Origin: Palaemon carinicauda
Lineage: Eukaryota; Arthropoda; Malacostraca; Decapoda; Palaemonidae
Direction: 5' to 3'
Assembly (NCBI RefSeq): GCF_036898095.1
Contig: NC_090761.1
Coordinates: 42,079,671-42,143,670, forward strand
Length of the DNA stretch: 64,000 bases
The position numbers were made by a program, and so were the translations under genes. Below the pieces are notes generated by a model. That model searched no databases. It was not told where the DNA came from and saw only the letters and a program-made list of their open reading frames with translations. Below are positions 1-13,007 of the stretch, one piece after another; the stretch's first letter is position 1; each line of letters starts with the position of its first letter.

Positions 1-96
1 TGCGAAAACGGAGGAAAACAGAAAAGGGAAAAATGTCCTCTGCCTTGACAGGAAAGTCACCGAACTGAGCAAGCAGTAGATTGGCTGCTTTCTTAA

Positions 97-111
97 CCCT
101 GCGTACGTAAC
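97..111 (+). repeat. Left terminal inverted repeat of the piggyBac element
   Basis: CCCTGCGTACGTAAC lies immediately after a TTAA at 93-96. It pairs with 2086-2100 with a single mismatch. Confidence 0.88.
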
Positions 112-521
112 ATGGACCCCATGCGGGGACCGGGCGCACACGCAGAACCATATTTTTCAAGATTTGGCAGGATGTTTCAGCTTTTCCCGCCGGGTCTAGG
201 TGCTCGGCGTCAGTTTCTGTTGTGATTCGATCAGGGACGGATGCCCCAAGTTGAGCTCCAAGATTTTGCCGGCTCATAGCCATTCAAAGTTTGCTTGGTC
301 ACCAGGTATGTACCTTATTACCAAACAAAGTGCAAACCTTAAAATTGTATACTTTCACATTTTGATATATATCTCGTAGTGTTATTTATAAAAGTTAATG
401 AGATTTTGAGTTAGCAATGGTGAATAGTGTTGCCATATTGTAAGTTGGTTACCACGAGGCTTTGTTGCCACGTGTGCCGGTAAATAAGTGAAAACTAAAG
501 TGTGTTTTTTTTTCTCTTCAG

Positions 522-791
522 TTTTCGAAGATTCCAAAACAATTCCCATCCAAGAAGGAAATTGAGGCCCTTTTGGAATCTGATAGTGATGACAGTGATG
601 CTGAAACCTGTGTGGACAAGGCTATATACCAAAAGTCCGGCGACATGCCTGTGTCACATGGCAGCTATTCCCTCTCGCCAAGATCCTTCCATTCAACCTC
701 ATCCAACATTTCTTCGGAAAATGTCTCCCCTGGGCCTTGCTTCTGGTCGTCAAGTGAAGAGAAAGGTGACATCGACTTCCAAGGGGAGTAA
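522..791 (+). pseudogene. N-terminal exon remnant of a piggyBac-type transposase
   Basis: A polypyrimidine tract and CAG at 519-521 give a good splice acceptor. The frame that follows reads about 90 codons before TAA at 789. It begins with Lys/Pro/Phe-rich sequence and then an acidic run, LLESDSDDSDAE, typical of the disordered acidic N-terminus of piggyBac transposases, then a Ser-rich stretch. No catalytic aspartates or Cys-rich C-terminal domain follow. Another acidic stretch occurs in a different frame at about 800-845, so a frameshift is likely. Family identity is inferred mainly from its position inside a TTAA-flanked element. Confidence 0.5.
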
Positions 792-924
792 TAGGAAGAT
801 TTTAGACGACAACGATGAAGAAGACGTCGATGACCCACAGCTGACCTTGAACCCCTTCAGGAGTCCTTCAGGGAGGGTCCCTCTCTCATTGTTATCGAGG
901 TCTTAAAGTATTTGGGATAACTCT

Positions 925-1240
925 TTGATACAAGAAGAACCCTTTGTGTTGCCTTCAGTATCAGTGCCTTCAGTATCACCACCTTCAGTATCATTGCCAG
1001 TGCCAGTGACCGATGGCACCGTGAAATTTAGTGCGGTGTTAGTTCCCTCGAGTAATGTGGAGGATGGGGTGTCTGTGCAAATGACGTTGCAGGTTTCTGG
1101 AAAGTCATTCCAGTTTCATACATCCTTGAGTGGCACCCCTGTGCCATGAACCAGTGCCACGTCTGCGCCATCAGCCAGTGCCACTCCTGTGCCATCTATC
1201 AGTTCCACCACTGTTCCATACATCAGTTCCAACTGCATTC
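925..1240 (+). repeat. Low-complexity Pro/Ser/Val repeat inside the piggyBac element
   Basis: Short imperfect repeats of 'ccttcagtatca' and later 'ccagtgccac' give Pro-Ser-Val repeats in one frame and Pro-Val/His-Gln repeats in others. A frame of 74 codons is open (925-1149). It looks like the remains of a disordered transposase region and no domain is recognised. Confidence 0.45.
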
Positions 1241-1302
1241 AAAATTGAGGTAGGAACACAAACTTTTTTGAAACATTTTGTACAACTTTTCAATTATTCA
1301 AG

Positions 1303-1625
1303 TATATTGATTTTTGAGAGAGCAATATGGAAAATACTTCATGTCAAATGGCCCTCTCGGACGAAAGTTTTGTTTTTTGTTTTTTTGAGAATCTTGTAAG
1401 TACTCATATATAGTTTATTTTAATTTTCTTGTATTCTAGAATGTATATTTGGTATCCACATATAATTTGAAGGTATTATATTGATTTCTGAGAGAGCAAT
1501 AGGGAAAAAACCTTATGTCAAATGGTCCTCTCGGAAGAAATTTTTGTTTTTTGTTTTTTTTGGAAGTTTTTAATTACTCAGATTTACTTTCTTTTACCTG
1601 ATTTGTATTCTAGAATTGTCAATTC
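1303..1625 (+). repeat. Internal direct duplication (~140 bp, spacing ~175 bp)
   Basis: The sequence from about 1303 (attgatttttgagagagcaa) through 'gtattctagaa' near 1440 recurs, diverged, from about 1478 to 1618. Both copies contain 'catgtcaaatgg/tatgtcaaatgg', 'cctctcgga' and a T-rich block. It is a duplication internal to the piggyBac derivative, in its non-coding right half. Confidence 0.7.
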
Positions 1626-2085
1626 ACAATTGTGTAAGATATTATAGACATATTTTAATATTTATGTGGATTACAGGGGACATTTTTAAAGTAGTTTTTT
1701 TTTTCCCAAAATAATTTCCTTTTTTCACCCCTGTTACAGATTTGGTGTTTTAGGTCCAGGGGTCTTGAAAATTGGCATGGATGTTCCCATATCATCTATC
1801 TTCAATATCCAGGTCACCAAAGTATTATAGGTTAAGTGTAAATAAATTTATGGTTTGTTTTGTGAATGTATATAATTTTGTATAGTTATTTTTTCAAAAT
1901 ATTTGTAAGAAATATAAAAAAACAGTCGTGTTTTCTTTACTTCTAACATAGTATTAAGGAATGATTAGTGATGAATGTGCAAGTTTCAGTTGTTTGATAT
2001 CTTTAATAATAGAGGAATTATTGGATCTGAAAATGGAGGTCACTGTAAAGGTACCAGGTAACTGATGGCGGACCAAGAAAAATAG

Positions 2086-2100
2086 GTTACTTACGCAGGG
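2086..2100 (-). repeat. Right terminal inverted repeat of the piggyBac element
   Basis: GTTACTTACGCAGGG is directly followed by TTAA at 2101-2104. It is the reverse complement of the left end with one mismatch. Confidence 0.88.
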
Positions 2101-2104
2101 TTAA

Positions 2105-2518
2105 ACTAACGGATTTTTCTCTTCACGTTGCCCAATACTTTGCAACACTTGCCATAGTTTTGCCATCTAAATATCGACTTTTTAAAGATGATTCTCTAGG
2201 CTTTTCAAGATCATGTTCCATAAACTAAAGTTCTAGTTCAATTGACAATGATAAAGCAAATCTATTATTTTTACTATTACTTGTAATTGGTTTCTTAATG
2301 GATGGTCACAGGTAAAGAAAGTGATTTTCAGCTAATTTAGTTAAGTATATGATATACCAACAGAAAGTGACAAACTTTTCCCCTAAAAAAAAAAAATAGT
2401 AGAGTTGAAAATCATCACTATTTCAATGGCATTTAATTCTTAAGAAACTTAGAGGTTTATACCTCGAGATATAGAACACTGCTTTAAAATGTCAAGGAAA
2501 AGCAAATTTATAAATTTC

Positions 2519-2520
<2 letters not shown>
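2105..2520. other. AT-rich DNA, no gene seen
   Basis: There is no frame with coding character and no recognisable repeat apart from short A/T runs. Confidence 0.6.

Positions 2521-2524
<4 letters not shown>

Positions 2525-2595
<71 letters not shown>
2525..2595 (+). repeat. (GA)n microsatellite
   Basis: An uninterrupted GA dinucleotide run of about 35 units. The Arg-Glu open frame crossing it is a repeat artefact. Confidence 0.97.
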
Positions 2596-2597
<2 letters not shown>

Positions 2598-3260
2598 TGA
2601 TGAGTCAACAACTTTTTAATTTCCCTTTGTCCCAAGAGCGCCTTTGTCGCCAGAGACGATATACTAAATTATGAGGTGAATGAAATAAAAATGGAATGTC
2701 AATACCTGTCAGTCTCTGTAAGCAGGTTTCGTCCCCTCCTGAGATAAGACTCGAAACTTTTCCTAAATCTGACGTTTGCACTGAAATTTTCTCTTTAAAT
2801 GTATAATTTTTTACAAAGTGACATTTACTGCTCGACAAGCTGACACTCAAATTGAGAATGATTAACAGACCCTTTTCACAACATATCGTACACGACAATC
2901 TCAGCAAAAACTGGTCATTTAAACTGTTTTCTCCCATTAACACAACCAGATAAAAAAAATAGAAGATAAATCATTACATCAATTGTAGTTACAATCTAAT
3001 TAAGTGTTATTAATCAAGACTTGAATGAAAAGTGTTGGAATTATTTTTTTCATTGGTACGAAGTCGTTTTTCTGTACTTAAAGCAGATTAGCGACTTATT
3101 AATCATATAATAATTACTGGAGATAAAAAAACGCAGTTAATCACAATATGCATCATCCAATCAATAACTTAAGAGATTTACTTTTTTTTCATATTTAATC
3201 TTGCTTTGCTTTCAATATTTCAAGCCGATTACATTAAGCTGACATATAATGCAAGTCCCA

Positions 3261-3262
<2 letters not shown>
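2596..3262. other. AT-rich DNA, no gene seen
   Basis: A 112-codon frame is open on the - strand (2605-2943) but has no recognisable domain or splice context. Nothing else is visible. Confidence 0.5.
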
Positions 3263-3337
<75 letters not shown>

Positions 3338-3348
3338 TATATATATAT

Positions 3349-3421
<73 letters not shown>

Positions 3422-3442
3422 CATATACACATATACATTTAC

Positions 3443-3488
<46 letters not shown>
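3263..3488 (+). repeat. Compound (TA)n/(CA)n microsatellite
   Basis: A (TA)n run is interrupted by short ACACAC blocks near 3350 and 3390. Tyr-Ile frames on both strands here are artefacts of the repeat. Confidence 0.97.
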
Positions 3489-3490
<2 letters not shown>

Positions 3491-3889
3491 ATTAAACAAA
3501 TATACATGCATATATACACAATTTCATATTTACTCTAGTCTAGATATTTATTTATATTGAATTGAAATGAACATAAATTTTATGCCTTAAGCTAAGCACT
3601 TGGGCATCAAAGGGTATTTAGCGCTAAATAATGCAAATTAATCAATCATGCCGGTACAATCACAAGATTTGGTTATCATTTTAACCTACAAAATTCAATC
3701 ACACAACTTTCATACAAGAACATCTAATTGCAAAATAAGAAGGGATTGAAAGGATTAAAAAATAAATTAAAGCTTGTGATATAAACCAATACTCGGTATA
3801 AATTTTTCAAGTTCAGGGTATTACAATTTTCCTCCAGTGTATCTCTTAAAGGTTTGTCCTGAAGTAAAATTGAATGAATGAATATATAC
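3489..3889. other. AT-rich DNA between microsatellites, no gene seen
   Basis: There are no open frames of note and no repeats that I can pair. Confidence 0.6.
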
Positions 3890-4589
<700 letters not shown>

Positions 4590-5075
4590 AGTTGGCTTAA
4601 GTGAAGCACTTCTCAGATCTCAGTCTTTCACAGGCCGTCATCCCGCCTACATCATCCACCAGTTGGGTTGAGGCTATCTCCCGCTGAAGGTAATAGCCTA
4701 TTCACCTCATAAGGCTCAATATTACTCAGTACCCTAAAAGTTTTACTCTAGCTGTGACCAAGTTGTGGAATGATCTTCCTGATCAGGTAGTTGAATCGGT
4801 GGAACTTAGGTTCAAACTTGCAGCGAATGTTTTTATGTTGAACAGGCCGACACTAAGTCTATAAGTTTTTATAGTTTATATATGAAAGATCTATTCTAAT
4901 GTTGTTACTGTTCTTAGAATATTTTAATTTAATTGTTCGTTACTTTTCTTATAGTTTAATCATTTCCTTTCCTCAGTGGGCTATTATACCCTGTTGGAGC
5001 CCTTAGGTTTGTAGCAGCCTGTTTTTTCAAACTATGGTTGTAGCTTAGCTAGTAATAATAATAATGATAATTTTT
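4590..5075 (+). pseudogene. 5'-truncated CR1/jockey-type LINE, RT C-terminus and 3' tail
   Basis: Around 4738-4860 the + strand reads a peptide with the core AVTKLWNDLPDQVVES followed by RFKLAANVF, the typical extreme C-terminus of CR1/jockey-type LINE reverse transcriptases (R/K-LWN-x-LP, then a hydrophobic F-K motif). Upstream codons are broken by stops. From about 4863 comes a non-coding 3' tail ending in (TAA)n at 5050-5070. That tail is nearly the same as the last ~190 bp of the non-coding repeat at 10985-11660. Most of the RT and the endonuclease are missing, as in a typical 5'-truncated insertion. Confidence 0.75.
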
Positions 5076-5395
5076 CTTATGGTTAAATCCTAGATAGTCT
5101 GATACAAACTAACATTCTACATTAAAAAGGTAACATCACATGTTACAATCTTGAAAAAGAATACTACAGTCTCAAGATATAACTTTTTCTCTTAATCTTG
5201 AAGCTAGTCACCTCTGGTTCCTATTTAAAAAGGCAAAAACTCTTTATGATACTGTTTTCTTTATGAAAATAGTTTTATTAACTGGTCTAAAATTGAAACA
5301 CTAATCAGGTTGAAAGCAATTATTGCTTTTTAAATCTTGTTGTCGCGTTACTAATCATTTTAATTGTTACAGTTAAACTAATAAAATAAGAGAAA
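5076..5395. other. AT-rich DNA, no gene seen
   Basis: No open frame of note and no recognised repeat. Confidence 0.6.
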
Positions 5396-5632
<237 letters not shown>

Positions 5633-6979
5633 ATATGCATATGAATGTGTGTATATCAATCACGAAAGCTGACACAAGATTAGCTTAAAGTATGAATTAT
5701 AGCCACGAAAGGAAAAATGTAAAGTCTTGATTGGAGTTACTTTCGTTTTATAAGTGACACTGATGGACTAGACTTAGCAATGCGAATAAATATAAAACTA
5801 TCTTATTTATACAGGCGAAGGGGATACCTCAGCTGTAAATTTCATGATTTCGGAAAAGTCAAATTTTAAAAAAAGAGGATAATACAGGATTAACGGAAAA
5901 AGGGACCCGGGCTTAGGTTTAAAGTGTGACCTTTGGTAAAGGAATTATAATGATTCAACAATATTTCTTTGGGTATAATCACTAATATGGATATCATTAT
6001 TGTATTCGTCTCTGACCAGCCGATAATAAAATTGAAGAAATTTCCACTAATCTCTGCTATCCCAAATATTTTTTTTATAGAAAACTGTATGAATAGAGCA
6101 AAGGAAACATTTTAGTGTCGATTTAGAGTGAAGTGTTTTTTCAGCGTCATACCCAATTTGGAAAAAATAGATATAAGGGTAGAGTTTAAATATAATTGTA
6201 CTTTTCAAAGTATGATGATCAAGAATATCCCTAGAAATGATAAAATAATATATATTATTCCTTGTTAGTAATGTAACTTGTTTTATGTTGGCCTAACATC
6301 TAAAGGCATTTCTGTCAGCATAAAACAGCATAATATGGCCATCTCTAGGGGATTTGTTAAAAATACTTGGGCCTTCTACTGACTACGATTTATTCATAAA
6401 TCGGCTGATTAAAAAAGAGTAAAATAATCCATGCTAACGACTATAACCACAGAATTTCAGAAATATTGTCGACTCCTCCTTCATTGCCTGTAGCAGACAA
6501 TTTAAACCTGAGCCCTGATCCGTTTCCGTCAGTCCTGTATTATCATTTTTCTAAAATCTGACTTATCTGGAATCATCGTAAAACTGACAGCCGAGGGATC
6601 TTCTTCACCTGCATTAATACGATATCTTCGTATATCTATTCCCATTGTGAGCAATTCAATCCTGTTTACGAATAAACAAGGAGAGATGGCAGGCGACGTA
6701 ATGATAATGGCAAAAATCATACTTTTAGATAATGGAATCTGTAGAAAAAAAGCTCAAATCACGATGAGATCAAGAGATATGAATTTCTTATACTTATGAA
6801 CTTGCCCCATATATAGATATTCAGCACCGAGGTGCTACTGTAATGATCGAGAGGGAGAATTCGTATAGTTCAAGACTAAATACGCCTGTTCCAACTACTT
6901 ATATTTAACAGAATGGGCAAATGGCTGCAATTTGATATTCTTCAATCATAAGTGAACAAAAAAAAAATTATGATTTTGG
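5633..6979. other. AT-rich DNA, no gene seen
   Basis: About 1.3 kb with no supported gene. A 63-codon - frame at 6529-6720 has no recognisable motif. Confidence 0.55.
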
Positions 6980-7175
6980 AGCCTACTGGCTGGTTACGTG
7001 GTAACGTGTTCGCCTAGCATTTGCATGGTAGCAGATCGATCCAGCCAGGGACCATGAGTATAGGCTGTTTGCTGGGGAGGCCACTGCTATAGTTGGGCAC
7101 CACAGTTGGGGGTTGGGTTTGCCCGGCTGACTTTCTGGTGAGCATATATTCTGATGAAACTGGAACTGGAACAAG
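6980..7175 (+). mobile_element. tRNA-derived SINE
   Basis: The head resembles a tRNA. An A-box-like stretch (tggttacgtgg) lies near 6991-7001, and a sequence fitting the B-box consensus GWTCRANNC (gatcgatcc) is at 7034-7042, about 40 bp downstream, as in a tRNA gene. It then runs into a GC-richer body (agttgggcaccacagttggg). It is not a functional tRNA, since no acceptor-stem pairing closes the fold. The 3' boundary is approximate, and short frames crossing it are not genes. Confidence 0.6.
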
Positions 7176-7487
7176 ACAACATTTTGGAGTTCCTTTGTTT
7201 ATCTTCCCAAGCTATGATATCTTCTTAAAGACCGTGAAGTGTGTTCCTATAAAGGTGCCTCATGTAATATTCAAATATATTATACTCGCTGAACTCGGAA
7301 CGGATATTGTTTATGAGATCGGCATTGTCGCTCACTATCATGCAGTTCACTGTAATATTGCTATATTTAACAACATATTTAAAAAGGCTACATGATAACT
7401 GTGTCTTTTCAATAGTAGATATTACCTTGGAATTCGGCAGGAACAGAGAACATATGTTTCACATCAATTCCTGATATTTTCATTTGG
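7176..7487. other. AT-rich DNA, no gene seen
   Basis: A 100-codon + frame (7093-7395) starts inside the SINE and runs into this region. No domain is recognised, so it is not called a gene. Confidence 0.5.
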
Positions 7488-7652
7488 ATATATGAATTAT
7501 TCTAGGAACAATTTACTCCATATATGAATTATTCTAGGAACAATTTACTCCATATATGAATTATTCTAGGAACAATTTACTCCATATATGAATTATTCTA
7601 GGAACAATTTACTCCATATATGAATTATTCTAGGAACAATTTACTCCATATA

Positions 7653-7680
<28 letters not shown>
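7488..7680 (+). repeat. 32-bp tandem repeat, about six copies
   Basis: The unit reads atatgaattattctaggaac then aatttactccat and is repeated head to tail with almost no divergence until the last copy. The high identity points to a recent expansion. A single unit also begins the second copy of the larger duplication at 8285. Confidence 0.95.
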
Positions 7681-8836
<1,156 letters not shown>

Positions 8837-9583
8837 CACCCCCCCCCCCCCCCCCGGCTCCACGCTGTTAAATCTGTGGTTAGGGAATGACTGGGGGTAT
8901 GGGTTGGGTGAGATATCTTTAAAAAAAATTGGCATTTCATATAAGGTCACTCACTTCGTTCGCGACAAACATATGAAATAAACCTCCCATAAGCTAAATG
9001 CATATAAAGTTACTCAACCCCTCAAATACAATTATCTATTTATTTCTAATTATCCCAAACCATAAATGGTTTGCTAATGCAAGGAAAAAGAAAAGAAAGG
9101 GGGGTCTGTTTAGAAAATACCAGGCCATGACAGCAATAAAAGATAAGTCAGTGAAACTGGAATATCAACATAAACATCCAGCAAGATATGAATCGAATAA
9201 ATGAATATACAATATAAAATTAATCTTACTAACTGAAGTGAGGGTAAGCTGTTTTTGTAAGGTAGCTGTCCGTTGAAACGGGAGATTGGAAATTATGCCA
9301 TCATCAGTCAGTAGACCAATAAAGATTGAATTGTACGGATTTTGCTCCTACCCAAGTGGTCAAATCAGGAACAAACTAAGGAGGGCTAGAAGAGTCTCCT
9401 CGTGACCCCTCCCATTATCATACAAAAGGTAAATACCATTCAGCGCGTTATGAAGTGAAGTTAAAGAGATTTGAACCACGTGTATCATTCAATTACATTC
9501 AAGAAATATAAACTAAACTATACTTTTTCTTTGTGTTTATTTTGCTATAATAAAACTTTGTCATTGATTTTTTTTATTACGGT

Positions 9584-9585
<2 letters not shown>
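8837..9585. other. AT-rich DNA, poly(C) tract, no gene seen
   Basis: A run of C ends at about 8855. The remainder has no recognisable coding or repeat content. Confidence 0.55.
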
Positions 9586-9626
<41 letters not shown>

Positions 9627-9627
9627 A

Positions 9628-9690
<63 letters not shown>
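9586..9690 (+). repeat. (TA)n microsatellite
   Basis: Two TA runs separated by a short acaatatattt interruption. Confidence 0.95.
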
Positions 9691-9691
<1 letters not shown>

Positions 9692-9729
9692 TTATGCATA
9701 AATCATAATCTAATTTTGTTTACCAAAAG

Positions 9730-10165
9730 TTCTTCGTCCCATGATTAGCCTTCTTTTAATTTTGATTTCATATCCTGGGGAAACATTTACTGTATGTCCC
9801 AAGTATGTACAGTATATTCAATAACAATCTCTAGAGGTGGTTCTGCTTTCTTTATTCAAATTGTCTATCATTTTTTGCAGTTCCTCCCATGATTCGCTAA
9901 ATAGCACTGTGTAATCTGCAAATCTCAAATTGTTAAGGTATTCCCCTATTAATGTTTTCCCCATCTATATTTTTAAAAACTTCTAGACCCACTGTGAATA
10001 CTTTAGAAGAAATGGAATCTCCTTACCTAACTCCTTTCACATTACACACATATGGTCAGTGGTTGAATATCCGTTTCTGAAGCCTGCCTACATTCTTGGT
10101 TGATTAAAGTCTAGCTATCTTTCAAGTCGCCCTAATATGATCTTGTAAATATTTTAGGCTACATA
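9730..10165 (-). pseudogene. RTE-type LINE reverse transcriptase fragment
   Basis: Read on the - strand, three blocks in the order expected for an RTE-class RT can be followed across frames. First is VKGV--GDSIS-K-FT--LEVFKN (10080-9970 region), the segment before the catalytic loop. Next is YLNNLRFADYTVLFSESWEE (near 9950-9890), the motif with the F-A-D-D core here mutated to FADY. Last is a peptide around EIKIKRRLIMG (near 9770). Stops and frameshifts separate them, and the second catalytic Asp is lost. It is a dead, truncated copy next to the (TA)n array. Confidence 0.75.
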
Positions 10166-10169
10166 TTAC

Positions 10170-10980
10170 TTAGAGTAAATTTATTGGGCAGAAATACAGT
10201 ACATATATAAAACTGCCCGACTAGGAAGATCATTCCACAATCTAGTCACAGCTGGAATAAAACTACTAGAATACAGGGCAGTATTGAGCCTTATGATGGA
10301 GAAGACAAGACATTTAGAATTAATTGCATACAGGATGGTAGAGTCTGGAAAGATCTGAATGCAACGGATGGTCAAACTTATGAAAAATCTTATTCGACAT
10401 GCTCAAAGAACAAACTGAATAACTGTGTCAGATACTAATATACAGAACAGGAATAAGAAATTTAATAGGCTGTAAGTTTTTGTCCAAAAAATTAATATAA
10501 GGATCAGCAGCTGAAGAACAGACACAACAGTACTCGAGACAAAGTTGAAAGACAAGAGATAAAACATTTCTTCAGAATAGACTGGTCACAACAAATCTTA
10601 AAAACTCTTAATAATTCAATCTTTTGTGCAATTGAAGGAGAAACAGACCGAATGCGTTTCCCAAATCAAGTATCACATCTAAAATTCTAAAGCAGTTGTA
10701 TATATTTAAATAACATTATCATTGCAGAGATCTGGATGTTGAGGAACCACTGTCATCGACCTACTTATCACTTTAAATTTTGTTAGGGTTCAACTTCACG
10801 CCCCATAATTTGCACCACACATTAATTTTAGCTAGATCTCTATTAAGGGATTCAGCAACCCCAGATCTACATTCAGGAGATGGAGCTAATGCAAAGAGAG
10901 CAGCATCATCTACATACGAAACAAGATTGTTTTCTAGGCAAAAGTATGTCATGTGTATATATAGATAGTGTATATACATA
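10170..10980 (-). pseudogene. CR1/jockey-type LINE, RT palm to C-terminus
   Basis: From 10980 downwards the - strand reads the RT palm, with VSYVDDAALFA (catalytic YVDD) and then INVWCKLWGVKLNPNK, an 80-codon open frame at 10773-11015. Further 3' on the same strand, in broken frames, come LEYCCVCSSAADPYINFLDK (about 10530), FHKFDHPLHSDL, and SSFIPAVTRLWNDLPS (about 10250). The order matches one LINE ORF2 C-terminal half with several frameshifts. It is a different copy from, but the same type as, the pieces at 4590-5075 and 17500-17870. Confidence 0.82.
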
Positions 10981-10984
10981 AATA

Positions 10985-11660
10985 AAGGTAGTAAGTTGGC
11001 AAGGGCACCACCCACCTGTTGAGATACTACTGCTAGAGAGTTATAGGGTCCTTTGACTGGTCAGACAGTACAACATCAGATCCTTCTCTCTGGTTATGGT
11101 TAATTTTCCCTTTTCCTACACATTTACACCTAATAGTCTGGCCTATTCTTTACATATTCTTCTCTGTCCTCATACACCTGACAACACTGAGATTACCAAA
11201 CAATTCTTCATTGCTCAAGGGGTTAACTACTGCACCAAAGTTGTTCAGTGGCTACTCTCCTCTTGGTGAGGGTAGAAGAGGCTCTTTAGCTATGGTAAGC
11301 AACTCTTCTAGGAGGACACTCCAAAATCAAACCATTGTTATCTAGTCTTCGGTAGTGCCATAGCCTCTGTACCATGGTCTTTCACTGTCTTGGGATAGAG
11401 TTCTCTTGCTTGAGGGTACACTCGAGCACACTATTCTATCTTATTTCTCTTCCTACTGTTTTGTTAAAGTTTCTATAGTTTATGTAGGAAATGTTTATTT
11501 TAATGTTGTTACTGTTCTTAAAATATTTCATTTTTCCTTGTTTCTTTTCCTTACTGGGCTATTTTCCTTGTTGGAGCCCTTGGGCTTATAGCATCCTGCT
11601 TTTCCAACTAGGGTTGTAGCTTAGCAAGTAATAATAACAATAATAATAATAATAATATGA
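10985..11660 (+). mobile_element. SINE-like non-coding retroelement with (AAT)n tail
   Basis: A ~670-bp non-coding sequence ends at a (TAA/TAACAA)n tail (11625-11660). A second copy lies inverted at 40310-40957 with the same start (tggc-agggcacca-ccacc) and the same end, so both limits are supported. A truncated inverted copy is at 16346-16640. Its last ~190 bp (11468-11655) closely match the 3' tail of the coding LINE at 4863-5070. This suggests that the LINE's machinery mobilises it. Confidence 0.8.
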
Positions 11661-12178
11661 AAAGTAATGGGCCAAGAACACTACCCTGAGGAACACAAGA
11701 TATCAAATTCCTATACTTACCATAGTGCTTATCAATAACAACTCTTTGCAATCACTTAAAAATTCAATACTGATGTTAAGAAAAGATCCAGCTACTTCCA
11801 AATGTTTGAAACCTATAACTTCATGATTTGCAAGGCCAAAGGCAGCACTACAATCAGGATCAATCATACAATCTTCCTGACCACAAACAAAGGATTTCTG
11901 AAAGGCATTGGAGATTGTAAGAAGTGCATCCAATGTTCCAAGGCCTTTGTGAACGCCAAATTACAAAGCAGGAAACAATTTATTACCGTTAGAACCCCTA
12001 TTTAGATGTTTTGCCAAAAGTTGCTCTAAAATATTATGGGACTTATGGAAATCGGGCCATAATCAGCAGAGCTAAAGCTACCACAAACACATATACACAA
12101 TGGAGTAACATTACCAATTCTCCAAGTGCAAAACAGAACCTCTTTTTATTAACTTGTGGAAAATATCAAAACTTAGGA

Positions 12179-12245
12179 TTGATTGATTGATTCATTTAAA
12201 GTTTTCAGGCATCCTGACATCTAAGGTCATTGACGCCGGTCAAAA
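12179..12245 (-). mobile_element. 3' end of a LINE with (TCAA)n tail
   Basis: GATTGATTGATTGATT followed by 'aagttttcaggcatcctgacatctaaggtcattgac' matches 34756-34816, where the same tail is attached to a LINE coding region on the - strand. Only the extreme 3' end survives here. Confidence 0.75.
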
Positions 12246-12980
12246 CTTAGGAGCTAAGCAATCAGCAGTCCTTATAAAAACAAAAGGAAAAATAGCATTT
12301 GGGTCTAAAACTCCTTAAGCATTAAGGTCTATCAAGAGAGTTTTAAATTCACAGGACCAAAATACTAAACTAGTTAGTTTAGCCTCAGGTATACAGAAAA
12401 GAAAAAAAAAATGCAAAAAAGGCCTACTAATTTTGTTTAGAGCAACTTCCCAAAATTAAATTATGGTTAGATCCTAGAAAGTTTCTACCTGATGCTAAAC
12501 AAACAACCACAAGGTGCTAGGTCCTAGTCAGGAGGCACGAGTAGGAAGTAATCATGTGCATATGTCAAAGGGGATAAGACACCATAATATTAAATGTAGT
12601 ATGCCATTAAACATGAGTTTGTTTGAAATTTAACCAAATGGATTCGAACCCTTACACAAAATGTTGGGGTACTTGTTAAGACACCTGATGCCCCTTGGAG
12701 AAGGTCTAAATGGTGATCAAAGCAATATCTATTTACCTTTTTATCATTAGGAATTCTGATTACTTTACTTATTTATGCATGTTAGCATATGGTTCAATGT
12801 TAAATGGGCACATTTAATTCTAACCATAGCTGTTAGGGATAAAATTAGGTATTATCACTTAGGAATGACTTTAGTATGAAACATTATATTTCCTTTTGTT
12901 CAACTGATCCTTATAAAACCGACATATAGCTTTGATGGTGGAATGCAAAAAATATTAAGTTCTTTAAATTTTTCCTACAG
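12246..12980. other. AT-rich DNA upstream of the ionotropic receptor gene
   Basis: No coding frame or clear promoter motif. It ends in a good splice acceptor (tttttcctacag at 12969-12980), so a 5' untranslated or short coding exon may lie further upstream. Confidence 0.45.
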
Positions 12981-13007
12981 GAACCCAGTGGTGTAAGGAA
13001 CAAAGAA

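Larger units (their letters stand above)
97..2100 (+). mobile_element. Non-autonomous piggyBac-type DNA transposon
   Basis: The element starts CCCTGCGTACGTAAC and ends GTTACTTACGCAGGG, a 15-bp terminal inverted repeat with one mismatch. It is flanked on both sides by TTAA (93-96 and 2101-2104), the target duplication that defines the piggyBac superfamily, in the canonical TTAA-CCCT...AGGG-TTAA arrangement. At 2004 bp it is close to the size of a full element, but no DDE transposase core is visible. Only a Ser/Asp-rich N-terminal exon survives (522-791), followed by low-complexity Pro/Ser/Val coding debris (925-1240) and AT-rich DNA with an internal duplication. It is therefore probably mobilised in trans, if at all. 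The superfamily call rests on ends plus target site and is strong; the coding assignment is weaker. Confidence 0.88.

Noticed and set aside
502..906. 134-codon frame as the main product at the left edge
   Set aside because: The overlapping frame from 522 starts at a splice acceptor and has the acidic Ser/Asp character expected of a piggyBac N-terminus; this one looks like its shadow.
2489..2674. Frame with a long Arg-Glu run as a charged protein
   Set aside because: It is produced by the (GA)n microsatellite.
6991..7042. Functional tRNA gene
   Set aside because: A and B boxes are present, but no cloverleaf with a closed acceptor stem could be drawn and a SINE body follows.
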